From an uncultured Bacteroides sp. (GTDB lineage Bacteria > Bacteroidota > Bacteroidia > Bacteroidales > Bacteroidaceae): a stretch of 64,000 nt of DNA. Shown in pieces: positions 8,694 to 16,922 of the stretch; within the stretch, counting starts at the first letter, position 1; the number at the start of each line of letters is the position of its first letter. A program made the translations under genes and the position numbers. The stretch lies in the NCBI RefSeq assembly GCF_910585845.1, contig NZ_CAJUHF010000001.1, positions 62,001 to 126,000 of the forward strand. Reading direction: 5' to 3'. The notes under the pieces were generated by a model that worked only from the letters and a program-made list of their open reading frames with translations, was not told where the DNA came from and ran no database searches.

Positions 8694-8725
8694 CAAAATT
8701 ACCATATTATATTTAATAAAACAAA
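8694..8725 (-). promoter_or_regulatory. Leftward promoter for ADP-ribosylglycohydrolase cluster
   Basis: On the minus strand: TTTG (8725-8722), 20-bp spacer, TAATTTTG (8701-8694). This fits the Bacteroides TTTG/TAnnTTTG consensus. The predicted start lies near 8687, 16 bp before the first gene. Confidence 0.65.
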
Positions 8726-8766
8726 TGTTTACCAAGTTTATTGTACTTAGTATGGTTAATGCTTTC

Positions 8767-9096
8767 TTATTCGATTTGTTCTGATGGTAGTAAATCGTAA
8801 ATATTGGCATATTTGACAATCGTAGCATGACCAAAATACACTCCAATATGGTGTGTCCCTTGATATTTTCCATTTCTCCACGGGGCTATTTCAATTATAA
8901 GCTCTCCTTTCACCTTTATTATTGTTAGATACTTTCCGTCTTTTGGTTTCTTATCCGCATTGTGCCATACCGAATTTATGCGCCATTCCGCACCATGATA
9001 AAACCCTTTATGTAAAGCATCTCTATCAATATCGCTTATCTCGTATTCTTTATTAGCAAATTCATCTGCTTCCTTTTTAATCAGTTCTTTATTCAT
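8767..9096 (-). CDS. DUF551-like phage protein, 109 aa
   Basis: The segment WHNADKKPKDGKYLTIIKVKG and the following WRNGKYQGTHHIGVYFGHATIVKYA resemble DUF551 domains found in many phages (a W-x-x-x-x-x-x-P start with a W near the end). The N-terminal 40 residues are helical and acidic. Function unknown. It ends the longer leftward unit; a ~95-bp gap with a promoter separates it from the next gene. Confidence 0.6.
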   Translation of the reverse strand: MNKELIKKEADEFANKEYEISDIDRDALHKGFYHGAEWRINSVWHNADKKPKDGKYLTIIKVKGELIIEIAPWRNGKYQGTHHIGVYFGHATIVKYANIYDLLPSEQIE

Positions 9097-9101
9097 TGTG
9101 T

Positions 9102-9386
9102 TTATCCTTTTATTCGTCCTAAAAAAGACAATTTTAATATATCACATTCCAAACCTATAACGGCGAACTCCAACATAGCGTTATCATCCGCAAGGTCGTT
9201 TATTTTCAAAAGTGGATAATCTTCTCCAGTACTGGTTACATATCCCTCTTGTGAAATATCATCCGTTATACGCTCATCATCGCATTTGCCAAAATAAGAA
9301 TCAAGGCTGCTTATGATGTGTTCTTTCAAATAAGCCTCACTATACACAGAGGCTATTTTAGCTTGCTTCCTAAGTGCGTACCTCAT
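9102..9386 (-). CDS. Hypothetical acidic phage protein, 94 aa
   Basis: Acidic in the middle (KCDDERITDDISQEG). Not recognised. Spacing of 5 bp to the next gene and 11 bp to the previous one fits one leftward operon of small accessory genes. Confidence 0.6.
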   Translation of the reverse strand: MRYALRKQAKIASVYSEAYLKEHIISSLDSYFGKCDDERITDDISQEGYVTSTGEDYPLLKINDLADDNAMLEFAVIGLECDILKLSFLGRIKG

Positions 9387-9397
9387 TGCTTTATACT

Positions 9398-9652
9398 TTA
9401 GTCGAACACTCCTACAAAATCATCGGGTGTTATATACCCTCTTGATTCCATGATTTCGATGATTGTTTCTTTATCCATTTCTTTACATTGCCACACAAGT
9501 AAAATATCATCCCCTGCCGCCATTGATATTTTAGGCTCGTTCCCTCTAAATCCTGAAAAAGCAAGATGTTTATCAATAGCTTGTAGTGCTATAATTGATT
9601 CACGGTGTTTATCTTCCGCTTTCTTGAAAGCATTTCTTAATGTAGTGTTCAT
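9398..9652 (-). CDS. Hypothetical phage protein, 84 aa
   Basis: Helical N-terminus (LRNAFKKAEDKHRESIIALQAIDKH) followed by a mixed region ending EIMESRGYITPDDFVGVFD. Not recognised. Overlaps the upstream gene by 4 bp (ATGA type). An AGGAGG-like sequence lies just upstream. Confidence 0.6.
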   Translation of the reverse strand: MNTTLRNAFKKAEDKHRESIIALQAIDKHLAFSGFRGNEPKISMAAGDDILLVWQCKEMDKETIIEIMESRGYITPDDFVGVFD

Positions 9653-9834
9653 CGTTTACCTCCTTTTCTTATCTTCTCATAACATTCATCACAATAAGTG
9701 TGAATCTTGCCATTATAGATTTTAACTTTTATACCGTTTCTCCGTAATTCGGTAGGCGTTGGCTGAAACATTGCATATTGAATAAGTTTACAACCGCATA
9801 TATCACAAGATACCTCGTACCATTTTTCAATCAT
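9649..9834 (-). CDS. Small zinc-finger-like protein, 61 aa
   Basis: Two cysteine pairs, CDICGC and YCDECY, about 35 residues apart, suggest one zinc-binding site. C-terminus is basic (KIRKGGKR). Overlaps both neighbours by 4 bp, so it is translationally coupled. Function unknown. Confidence 0.62.
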   Translation of the reverse strand: MIEKWYEVSCDICGCKLIQYAMFQPTPTELRRNGIKVKIYNGKIHTYCDECYEKIRKGGKR

Positions 9835-10064
9835 TGTTCGTTATCCTCATATATTTTACGCTCATTAGTTAAAGCACTGTTGTAATTATCAATACTATAC
9901 AGACGTTCTTTAATCAGTCTGAAAAAGTAGTCGCATTTCTCCGATATGTTCCACCGAAAAAATGGGAAAGTTGCCCATACTGGGTCTTCCGGGGCATTTT
10001 CATAAGTGAATAAAGCCCATTTATCAGCTTTGATAAGCTGCCATATTGCACGTAACTTTCTCAT
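9831..10064 (-). CDS. Hypothetical aromatic-rich protein, 77 aa
   Basis: Rich in Trp, Phe and Tyr (AIWQLIKADKWALFTYENA, ATFPFFRWNIS). Not recognised. Overlaps both neighbours by 4 bp within the leftward operon. Confidence 0.6.
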   Translation of the reverse strand: MRKLRAIWQLIKADKWALFTYENAPEDPVWATFPFFRWNISEKCDYFFRLIKERLYSIDNYNSALTNERKIYEDNEQ

Positions 10065-10294
10065 ATCTCATCCTCTTCTATTTCAAGTAAAACATTAATT
10101 TCTGTTTTATCTGTAAAACCATCGTTTGGATATACGATTTCTTTTTCAACGTAAGTTATTCCATGAACACGCCTAAAAGTCGCATTATCTTCATCCCAAT
10201 TTGATTCTTTTCTATCTGTTAGCATCCAAACATTGGCTGCTTTAGGCATTTTTTTAAGTTTTTGTATAAGTTCTCCAACTGTTAGTGTTTTCAT
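10061..10294 (-). CDS. Hypothetical phage protein, 77 aa
   Basis: Start chosen at MKTLTVGELIQKLKKMP (10294), 6 bp after the methyltransferase stop. A longer reading upstream would run into the methyltransferase gene. The TVGELIQKLKKMPKAANVWM pattern is common in small phage proteins that begin with a short helix and strand pair. Function unknown. Confidence 0.62.
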   Translation of the reverse strand: MKTLTVGELIQKLKKMPKAANVWMLTDRKESNWDEDNATFRRVHGITYVEKEIVYPNDGFTDKTEINVLLEIEEDEI

Positions 10295-10299
10295 TCCAA

Positions 10300-11360
10300 T
10301 TATAAATTTGATAGCCATTGTTCGTAAACTCGTGTAGACACTTGCGCCATCATAACAGGCGGTACACTCATACCGCAAATGTAGTGCGGTGAAAAACCGC
10401 AAAAATCATAGTCTTGCGGGAAAGTAGAAGCGTTGCACACCTCAGATTTTGATAAATACACAGGCTTATTAAAAGGAATCGTGCTGTCTGCATGAGCCGT
10501 AAGCGTGTTGCAAATTTTATCCTCATACAAATAACATTGATTGAAAAATCCTCTTTTGCCTGTCAGCTTCCGATAAGCATTTGACATATCAATATCCCCA
10601 TGTGTTCTATTATCAAACATTTCTTTCATGCGCTTGCCGTATGGCTTGCCCATGTAATCCGCAAATTCTCCGTAGCAAATCCCCGGCTCGTTGAAGTCCA
10701 TGCTAATATGTGGCTCAACATTGAAGAGGTCAGACACTTTCAAGAAATTCACGCCCAAATCATGCCTAATACATACAAAGAACACCCGATTTCGCATTTG
10801 TGGTACTCCCATTTTAGAAGCATCAAGTAAGAAGTGTTGGCAATAATACCCAGCATCTTCAAAGTCCTTGTAAATGCGTCTTGCATAATCTATGGCATTA
10901 CCCATAAGCAAGCCTTTCACATTTTCCGCTATCACAACCTTTGGTTGAAGTGCTTTTGCCAAAGCAATGAAGTCGAAGAAAAGTGTATCAAGAACTTGTG
11001 CCGTTTGCCCCTCTCTGAACACCTTTTCTTTGCCCCAATCCTTTTCACGGTTGCCAGATAAGGAGAAAGTGGAACATGGGGGTGAACCGTCCAAAATATC
11101 CAAGTTATAAAGTTCGGGCGGTAGCTCTCTCTCAATTCTCTTATATCCCCTAAAAAATTGAACTGTGGTGCATGGTTGGTTACATACACCTGATTCACTT
11201 TAGGGTCTATTTCATTGCAACCTATCACATCAAACCCTGCCAACTTGTAGCCCATAGTTGAACCGCCACCACACGCAAAACAAGAAAACACTTTGCCTTT
11301 GTCTTTAGTGAAATTGGCTTCTGCCAGCTTCCAGTTATAAGGGAATTTATGAATTTCCAT
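10300..11360 (-). pseudogene. C5 cytosine DNA methyltransferase, frameshifted
   Basis: Two frames together make one ~350-aa methyltransferase. The 5' frame (11360 to about 11130) has motif I, FSCFACGGGSTMGYKLAGF, and IGCNEIDP. The 3' frame (about 11130 to 10300) has motif IV LDGSPPCSTFS with the catalytic Cys, motif VI ENVKG, motif VIII QMRNRV, and a C-terminal motif X region. The frames meet at a GA run (plus-strand CT run at 11125-11133): GDIRELRE continues naturally into LPPELYNLDILDGSPPC after a shift. As read, the 5' frame ends at 10932 as a 142-aa product with no catalytic Cys. It could be a true mutation, phase variation, programmed slippage or a sequence error. Confidence 0.85.
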
Positions 11361-11635
11361 TATTGCACCTCCTCATCTTTACACATAACGACATCGCCAC
11401 AAATATAATCCCAACCAAAAATAGCATTGTGTTTATGCGCTATTTCCGTGGCTGTTTCGTTGGAATCTAAAACGTCTTTCCCATTATCATTGATTACGAG
11501 AATATCCCCATTGTGTAGGTTTATAATATCAATGTAACCATCTACGAACTTTTGCAGTTCATCCAGTTGGAAGTCCAGCCCGTTTTGAGGTTGGATTTCC
11601 AATTTACTTCCGTCTGTCTTTATAAGTGTTGCCAT
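11360..11635 (-). CDS. DUF3846-like phage protein, 91 aa
   Basis: Sequence MATLIKTDGSKLEIQPQNG, then DGYIDIINLHNGDILVINDNGK and ending in GDVVMCKDEE, follows the DUF3846 pattern of phage and plasmid proteins. Function not established. It shares its last base region with the methyltransferase start (10-bp-scale coupling). Confidence in the family is moderate. Confidence 0.68.
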   Translation of the reverse strand: MATLIKTDGSKLEIQPQNGLDFQLDELQKFVDGYIDIINLHNGDILVINDNGKDVLDSNETATEIAHKHNAIFGWDYICGDVVMCKDEEVQ

Positions 11636-11636
11636 C

Positions 11637-11831
11637 TTATTTTGCCTCCTTTCGTTTTAGTTGAAGTTTTACCTTTTCGGTATCAAACTCATAGTTCATA
11701 CACTCAGTAAAGTTTCCCATTATAAGCATTAGAGGGAAGAGCATACCATGCTTACATCTTCTTCCAAATTCGTCTGATGCTGCCTTGCATGAATCACATC
11801 TATAAATGTCTTGTGCTGTTACTATTGCCAT
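11637..11831 (-). CDS. Cys-rich hypothetical protein, 64 aa
   Basis: Start MAIVTAQDIYRCDSCK at 11831 is preceded by AGGAGG at a proper distance, so it is preferred over a longer upstream start. CDSC, CKHG and C37-region residues suggest a small zinc site. It overlaps the 3' end of the preceding gene by 32 bp in another frame. Function unknown. Confidence 0.6.
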   Translation of the reverse strand: MAIVTAQDIYRCDSCKAASDEFGRRCKHGMLFPLMLIMGNFTECMNYEFDTEKVKLQLKRKEAK

Positions 11832-12012
11832 TGTGAGCCTCCTTTCTTGCCTTGTGAACGCCTTTAGTATAATTGCGTTCAACACGTCTAACGTCATTGT
11901 ATTTTGCTTGCGCTGTAGATTCTATCATGTGGGGCTTTTCGTTTCCCACCCAATGAGCATCCGGGTGTTCCTGCTGTATTGCTGCTAAAATTGCATCTTT
12001 CAATATTCCCAT
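11800..12012 (-). CDS. Hypothetical basic protein, 70 aa
   Basis: MGILKDAILAAIQQEHPDAHW at the start, then a strongly basic second half (RRVERNYTKGVHKARKEAH). Not recognised. Part of the leftward operon; the 3' end overlaps the next gene. Confidence 0.58.
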   Translation of the reverse strand: MGILKDAILAAIQQEHPDAHWVGNEKPHMIESTAQAKYNDVRRVERNYTKGVHKARKEAHNGNSNSTRHL

Positions 12013-12023
12013 ATACTAAAATT

Positions 12024-12203
12024 TTATTGGTTGATACACACGCTTATTGGAACGAGTAATTTATAAGTCGTCCCGTTGGGAAAGCCATCTTTAATGGCTT
12101 CTTTTATTTCTTTTGCGGATGGTACGCTGTTGCGCACTCCAAACTCAATCTTTCCCAAACGTCTGCCGTTATGGTCGAAAATGATGTAAGTGTATTCATT
12201 CAT
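12024..12203 (-). CDS. Hypothetical protein, 59 aa
   Basis: Start MNEYTYIIFDHNGRR at 12203 is chosen because the upstream extension overlaps the preceding small gene. Contains GKIEFGVRNSVPSAKEIKEA. Not recognised. Confidence 0.58.
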   Translation of the reverse strand: MNEYTYIIFDHNGRRLGKIEFGVRNSVPSAKEIKEAIKDGFPNGTTYKLLVPISVCINQ

Positions 12204-12214
12204 AATTCTGAAAT

Positions 12215-12355
12215 TTACTTGGTTACTACTGTTACAAATTGGCACTTTGCCCAAAGCGTAAAATCATTGCTGCTTATGTACTTCTGATTTTGGGCTTCAA
12301 TGGCTTTAGCTTGTTTTTCGCTAATCTCTTTGCCTTGCAAATAATATCTTTTCAT
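12215..12355 (-). CDS. Very short ORF, 46 aa
   Basis: ATG at 12355 (MKRYYLQGKEISEKQAKA) to TAA at 12215, fitting exactly between its neighbours with an 11-bp gap. The tight packing and lysine/glutamine-rich composition like neighbouring genes support it as real. No function. Confidence 0.55.
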   Translation of the reverse strand: MKRYYLQGKEISEKQAKAIEAQNQKYISSNDFTLWAKCQFVTVVTK

Positions 12356-12397
12356 TCGGTGTTGCATTGTGGTAGCCCAAAGACTACCGGGTTAAAC

Positions 12398-12577
12398 TTA
12401 GAACATCATTGTTATTTCAGCCCATTTTTGATAGCCAAAAGAAACGGCTTGCTCAATAGCCTCATTGAGTTCTTCGACTTCAAATAACACTTTCTTAGTC
12501 GTGTAATCTAAGCCGTAATAGCTTACTTCTTTATTGTGGGCATTAATACCCTTTTTATGTATCTCTAAAAGTTTCAT
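12398..12577 (-). CDS. Short ORF, 59 aa
   Basis: ATG at 12577 (MKLLEIHKKGINAHNKEV) to TAA at 12398. Encodes a compact mixed protein with YYGLDYTTKKVLFEVEELNE. Fits the gap and orientation of the leftward operon. Not recognised. Confidence 0.6.
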   Translation of the reverse strand: MKLLEIHKKGINAHNKEVSYYGLDYTTKKVLFEVEELNEAIEQAVSFGYQKWAEITMMF

Positions 12578-12620
12578 AATCTTATTTGTATTGTGTAGGG
12601 GATTGCTACCCTACTGGTTA

Positions 12621-12986
12621 TTACTTTCTTAAAATTTCGTCTAATAGTTCTTTGTCTAATTCCCAAAGGTTGTATCCTTTTGCTAATTTTCTTCTGAGGT
12701 ATTCACGCTCGCCAATCATGGTTATTGCTTTTTCTCTTAAATCTAATGCACTCCACTTTTCGGCTTGTTCTATAAGAAAGTTTTCAAGACATTTGCGTTC
12801 TTCGTAAAGTTCACGGACTAACACCGTTTTTTGCTCTATTTCTTTCAGAGCTGCCGGGTTTTTCATCCACAACTTGCAAAACGCATCTTTATCAAGGTCT
12901 GTATTCATGTAGCAAGTTTCAACCTCTGTATAGTTGTCCGCTGTTAGCTTCAACCCGGTTCTTTCTTCAAATTCTTTTTGTGTCAT
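12621..12986 (-). CDS. Hypothetical helical phage protein, 121 aa
   Basis: Start MTQKEFEERTGLKLT at 12986. Resembles small early Bacteroides-phage proteins that begin with an FEERTG motif. Mostly helical and charged, with a possible coiled coil in the middle (ALKEIEQKTVLVRELYEER). Function unknown. Confidence 0.65.
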   Translation of the reverse strand: MTQKEFEERTGLKLTADNYTEVETCYMNTDLDKDAFCKLWMKNPAALKEIEQKTVLVRELYEERKCLENFLIEQAEKWSALDLREKAITMIGEREYLRRKLAKGYNLWELDKELLDEILRK

Positions 12987-12997
12987 GGCAATATGTA

Positions 12998-13249
12998 TTA
13001 TAGTATTGATATTTCTTTTTGAGCTAATTTGCTGTCTGTGAGGCACAGCACTTCATATTTCATTTTTTTGTAGTTGTAAACTACCTCTAATGTGTTTTGC
13101 CCTCTGCCGTCTGCCCTTTCGTCATAAATGGTTTTGATATGCTGGTACATGATATTGCCCATCATAAAGTTTATGCTTCCCGAAGTGTGGAAGTGAAAAG
13201 CTACCGCATACTCTAATGTTTTCTTTTCATCAATACGCTTAATTGCCAT
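12998..13249 (-). CDS. First gene of leftward operon, hypothetical, 83 aa
   Basis: Start MAIKRIDEKKTLEYA at 13249, preferred over one 45 bp upstream because the latter lies very close to the predicted transcription start. It is the promoter-proximal gene of the leftward accessory block. Not recognised. Confidence 0.6.
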   Translation of the reverse strand: MAIKRIDEKKTLEYAVAFHFHTSGSINFMMGNIMYQHIKTIYDERADGRGQNTLEVVYNYKKMKYEVLCLTDSKLAQKEISIL

Positions 13250-13307
13250 AATCTGAAATTTGTTAGGTGTTACATATTCTTTATTCGTAATCAATTCAAT
13301 TACGTTG

Positions 13308-13338
13308 CAAATATAGGCTATATATTTAATATAACAAA
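13308..13338 (-). promoter_or_regulatory. Main leftward promoter
   Basis: Minus strand TTTG (13338-13335), 19-bp spacer, TATATTTG (13315-13308). Exact Bacteroides consensus. Drives the accessory block towards 8767. Confidence 0.85.
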
Positions 13339-13344
13339 GTGTTT

Positions 13345-13505
13345 GGATATATTTTTGGATATATTTTCAAAATACCTATGTGATAGTTGGTTTTGATAGT
13401 CTTTTAGTGGTGATTTCCTTTATTTAAGATGAGTGGGAATGCTCGAATGGATATATTTACTGCAAAACAGGATATATTTTGTGCTTTTCTGAGGATATAT
13501 TTTTG
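13345..13505. repeat. Five copies of GGATATATTTT
   Basis: Copies at 13345, 13357, 13449, 13470 and 13493; the first two are in direct 12-bp tandem. The last copy overlaps a possible + strand TATTTTTG box (13498-13505). They look like binding iterons in the divergent control region. Confidence 0.7.
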
Positions 13506-13529
13506 CTGAGTGAAAATTATTATTCCTGT

Positions 13530-13546
13530 TGTGTTAATCAAACACA
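13530..13546. promoter_or_regulatory. Palindromic operator-like site 2
   Basis: TGTGTT AATCA AACACA, a perfect inverted repeat with the same 5-bp spacing as the sites at 575 and 32213. Lies between the two divergent promoters. Confidence 0.65.
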
Positions 13547-13644
13547 TATTTGTTATATTGAATATAGCAAATGAAAAATCGCTTTTACGTCTTGTTTTTA
13601 AGCGTAAGATGCTAATAGGCAAGTAATTTACCGAGTAAAATATG

Positions 13645-13686
13645 TGTGTTTATGGAACGCATATATGATTTTATTTCATATCTTTG
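13645..13686 (+). promoter_or_regulatory. Rightward morphogenesis promoter with operator-like site 3
   Basis: TATCTTTG at 13679-13686 fits the -7 consensus; no clear TTTG is seen 19 bp upstream. Instead, the palindrome TGTGTT TATGG AACGCA (13645-13661; one mismatch to the family) covers the -33 position, as at 32213. It suggests control by the same regulator. First gene starts at 13726. Confidence 0.6.
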
Positions 13687-13725
13687 CTCTGTAGAAGTTC
13701 AACTTACTAAATAACAAAAGCAACA

Positions 13726-14331
13726 ATGAATAAGAAACTCTTTGAGAAAGTCAAAGGCTTGTGTAAAGACACTGGTCTTTCGGAGAAGTACCTTAAAGCG
13801 ATAACCGAAAAAATGGGTGGCAGCATTGAGGATGATTCTACCGATGATGAGGCAATAGAAAGTACGGCAAATCTGATTGCGGAAGTGGCTAAGGAAAGTC
13901 AAGGTGAAGCAACCCGATGGGCAAACAAAAAGAAACCAACCCAAACCGAGGATGAGGAAGAGGAAGAAAGAAAGCGTAAGGAAGAAGAATCTAAACGTAA
14001 GGGCAAGGTGGCTTTGGACGAAGCGACTGAAAAGAGGTTAAAGGAAATGGAGGAAAAGATTGCTAACTACGAAGCCAAAGAAAGCAAGGAAGCCCGTGCA
14101 AAGGAAGTAGTTAAGGCTATGGAAAAGCACAAAATCCCGGCTTATCTCCGTGACCGTTTGGCAAAATCAATCTCCGATGATGAAGATATTGAGGATGCCG
14201 TTTCCGCTTACAAACAGGAGCTTATTACAAATGGGCTTGATGATGAACACTCAGGGGGTTCTAAGGCGGCAAGTGAAAAGCAAATTGATGAAGCTGCTGA
14301 TAGCTTGCTGGAATCAATAACCGTAAAATAA
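13726..14331 (+). CDS. Scaffold-like capsid assembly protein, 201 aa
   Basis: Highly charged, coiled-coil-rich protein (residues 60-130 nearly all E/K/R/A) with a structured N-terminus (LFEKVKGLCKDTGLSEKYLK). This composition and the position before decoration and major capsid genes match phage scaffolding proteins. No protease domain is visible. Function is inferred from composition and order. Confidence 0.65.
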   Translation: MNKKLFEKVKGLCKDTGLSEKYLKAITEKMGGSIEDDSTDDEAIESTANLIAEVAKESQGEATRWANKKKPTQTEDEEEEERKRKEEESKRKGKVALDEATEKRLKEMEEKIANYEAKESKEARAKEVVKAMEKHKIPAYLRDRLAKSISDDEDIEDAVSAYKQELITNGLDDEHSGGSKAASEKQIDEAADSLLESITVK

Positions 14332-14339
14332 AAGATGAA

Positions 14340-14987
14340 ATGAAAAGAAAGACTGCTTCATTTACCGGGATGCGACCCATTTTCACGGGTTCGCCCTCTA
14401 TCGTGCAAGGCGGCTTCAATCTGGACGTGGAAAACCAACATTTCGCTGTTGGCGATACCGTGCCTGCCGGAACGCTTGCTATCAAGGATGAGGTGAAAAG
14501 GACGGTGCAAGTCATCAAGACTGCAAAAGTGGTGGAAGTGGATGCGGAAAACACCAAGAAAGTAAGCCTGTACGTAGATGAGTTCTACGAGCCTTGCTTT
14601 GCCGTTGGTGATTTGGTGCTGAAAGACGGCACAGCCGCTACAGCCATTGCCGATGTTCCCACAATCGAAAAGATTGAGCGAAACGGAAACAATTACATTG
14701 TCACTCTCTCCAAAGCCATTGCCGGGCTTGTAAAGGATGATGTATTGGTAGAGGTTGTTTCGGACGGACAAGCTGCCGCAAAATCAAAGGAGCGTGGCAC
14801 TTCCAACTCCGTACTGATTGCCGATGTGGAAGTAGGCGAGTTTGAAACCTCTGTAGATGTTTCTGCCGACACCATGCAATACGCGATGTACGAAAGACGT
14901 GTGCCGCCTATCCCTGCCGGGCAAAAGGACACTACGGGCGATTACTTGAAAGGGAATCCCCACGTGAAATTAACGAAATCACACTAA
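14340..14987 (+). CDS. Head fiber/decoration protein, 215 aa
   Basis: Beta-rich protein with GQ-like repeats of VGDTVPAGTLA and FAVGDLVLKDGTA that resemble phi29-type head fiber domains found on Bacteroidetes phage capsids. Lies between scaffold and major capsid. No signal sequence or transmembrane part. Confidence 0.6.
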   Translation: MKRKTASFTGMRPIFTGSPSIVQGGFNLDVENQHFAVGDTVPAGTLAIKDEVKRTVQVIKTAKVVEVDAENTKKVSLYVDEFYEPCFAVGDLVLKDGTAATAIADVPTIEKIERNGNNYIVTLSKAIAGLVKDDVLVEVVSDGQAAAKSKERGTSNSVLIADVEVGEFETSVDVSADTMQYAMYERRVPPIPAGQKDTTGDYLKGNPHVKLTKSH

Positions 14988-15006
14988 CTAAAATTAGCGT
15001 AACGAC

Positions 15007-16242
15007 ATGAAATCTATTTTTTCAACATTCAAAGGGCTTCACAAGGACGGCAAACCGCTTGACTTTTTGGCAACGTGGAAAAAGACTTTTGATAAGGCTT
15101 CCGAACGTGAAACAACCCTTTTTCAGAAGATGTACTGTGATAGCTGGTTTACTACCAACACGCCCCAAATGTCATTGACTGCCGAGGCACTTGTAGGTAA
15201 GTACAACTTGCGTTTCATGGCTACATTGATTGGTGATGAATCACCTACACCTATGAGGCGTTCTGACGGCTTCGATGTGTGGACTAAGGAAATCCCCCGT
15301 GTGGGTCACAAGTTCCCCATGTACGCACGTGATTACCGTAAACTGATGGAGGTTTACGAAAATCCCCGTTTGAGTGAATCAGCTAAGGTGAAGCAAATTG
15401 AAAAGCTCCTTACCCACGACATGAAAGATGCTTATTTGGGCTGTAAGGACGTGATGGACTTTATCGCTCTGATGGCATTCTCTAATTGGGGTGTGGCTCA
15501 GTTCGTGCCGGAAATCAACAATCCGGGTGGACGTAAGTACGAGGTGGATTATCAAATGCCGGAAACAAACAAGCTGGTATCAGCTTTCTTGTGGAACTCT
15601 GCCAATACCAAAGCTGGCAAGTTGTCCCCAGTCTTGATGTTGTCGGCTATCTGTAGTGACCTGCGTAACCGTGGCATTGAGCCGGGCGAAATCCTTATGA
15701 GCCAAGACCTCTATTTTTGGTTGCGTATGGACGAAACGACCCGTTTGTTGGTACATGGTAACGATAAAAAGGCTCAGACCGTAACAACGGCTCAGATGGC
15801 AGATTTGCTTGCTGGTAATGAAATCCCCCCTGTAACGGTGATTACCCGTAAAATGGGTATGGATATGGACGGTAAGCGTAAATCGCTTGAACCGTGGAAT
15901 CACAACTTTATCTGTATCAAGCCTGCCGGGGTTATCGGTGAAATTCAGCCCGCCATTGAAGATAGCGAGTTGATAGAGGAAGAAAACGTGGACTACATGA
16001 ACGCTGGCGGTGGTATTCGTATCGCCAAGTGGCGTACCGGGGAATCCACTGGTCAAGTTGCAGCCGAATATACACAAGGCTCTGGACGTTTGTTGCCTCT
16101 TATCACTGAAATTGGTGCTATCATCTGTTTACAGGTGCGTGGCTTTGAGGAAAAGGAAGTACCAGCCGATGCAAACGGTGTGGCACGTACCTATTGGACT
16201 AAATCCGAATTTGAGAGTGCAACAGCTCTTGAAGTAGGCTAA
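15007..16242 (+). CDS. Major capsid protein
   Basis: 411-aa protein, right size and place (after scaffold, before connectors) for an HK97-fold capsid subunit. Features: an N-terminal helical region, LRFMATLIGDESPTPMRRSDGF, an internal region IEPGEILMSQDLYFWLR, and the C-terminal AAEYTQGSGRLLPLITEIGA-like strand. The call relies on order and general pattern rather than a single motif. Confidence 0.75.
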   Translation: MKSIFSTFKGLHKDGKPLDFLATWKKTFDKASERETTLFQKMYCDSWFTTNTPQMSLTAEALVGKYNLRFMATLIGDESPTPMRRSDGFDVWTKEIPRVGHKFPMYARDYRKLMEVYENPRLSESAKVKQIEKLLTHDMKDAYLGCKDVMDFIALMAFSNWGVAQFVPEINNPGGRKYEVDYQMPETNKLVSAFLWNSANTKAGKLSPVLMLSAICSDLRNRGIEPGEILMSQDLYFWLRMDETTRLLVHGNDKKAQTVTTAQMADLLAGNEIPPVTVITRKMGMDMDGKRKSLEPWNHNFICIKPAGVIGEIQPAIEDSELIEEENVDYMNAGGGIRIAKWRTGESTGQVAAEYTQGSGRLLPLITEIGAIICLQVRGFEEKEVPADANGVARTYWTKSEFESATALEVG

Positions 16243-16253
16243 ACCTTTTGCTT

Positions 16254-16580
16254 ATGGAACTGACAGTAAAGAAAGCGTTTATAGACAAAAACGACAAAGG
16301 CAAAATCTACAAGGTAGGTGAAACCTTGCATACCGATGAGCTTAACCGAGTTAATGATTTGGTTGCAAGGGGCATTTGTGTGATTAAGTCTTTGGAAAGC
16401 AAACAGGCTGAAAAGGTCACTTTCCAAGACAATGAATATGATTTGAATGTGGTAAAGGATGCTTTGGAATCCATCAATGCCCCCGTTGCCAAAAATGCCG
16501 GGGTTAAAGGTGTAACCAAAGCGATTGAAGCCCTTTCAGATGAGAGTGTAACGGCTTTGAAAGAAGCCCTTGAAAAATAG
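16254..16580 (+). CDS. Hypothetical head protein, 108 aa
   Basis: Start at ATG 16254 (MELTVKKAFIDKNDKGKIYKVG); a TTG at 16248 is also in frame. First half resembles small phage head proteins with a FIDK..G..Y..G motif; second half is helical (VTALKEALEK). It lies between capsid and connector genes. Confidence 0.62.
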   Translation: MELTVKKAFIDKNDKGKIYKVGETLHTDELNRVNDLVARGICVIKSLESKQAEKVTFQDNEYDLNVVKDALESINAPVAKNAGVKGVTKAIEALSDESVTALKEALEK

Positions 16581-16585
16581 TAGTG

Positions 16586-16921
16586 ATGGGAACTTTGACA
16601 AAATACAATGCGTTGGTGGGTGAGCTTGAACCCTATACCCCAAGCCGCCTTGCTTTGCAAAAGGCACTTGCTGATGTGAAGATAAGCGACTGGGATAGTG
16701 AGTACAATGCCGACACAGACCAACGCACGATAGCCATAGCCGCTATAAAGGTGCTAAAGCGGATGATTGTGCTTACCAATGACACGTTAGGTAAGTCCTC
16801 ACAAGGCTACAGCGTGGAGAAGTTGGAGAAGCGCATTAAAGACCTTTGCAACGAGAACGGTTTGGACGTTTCGGATTTTGTCGAAGTTTCTTCCATTACG
16901 GACGGCTCTAATTTGTGGTGA
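16586..16921 (+). CDS. Head-tail connector-like protein, 111 aa
   Basis: All-helical pattern (LQKALADVKISDWDSEY, IAIAAIKVLKRMIVL) typical of gp6/gp15-type adaptors that stack under the portal. ATG at 16586, one codon after a GTG. Assignment from position and helix content. Confidence 0.6.
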   Translation: MGTLTKYNALVGELEPYTPSRLALQKALADVKISDWDSEYNADTDQRTIAIAAIKVLKRMIVLTNDTLGKSSQGYSVEKLEKRIKDLCNENGLDVSDFVEVSSITDGSNLW

Positions 16922-16922
16922 T

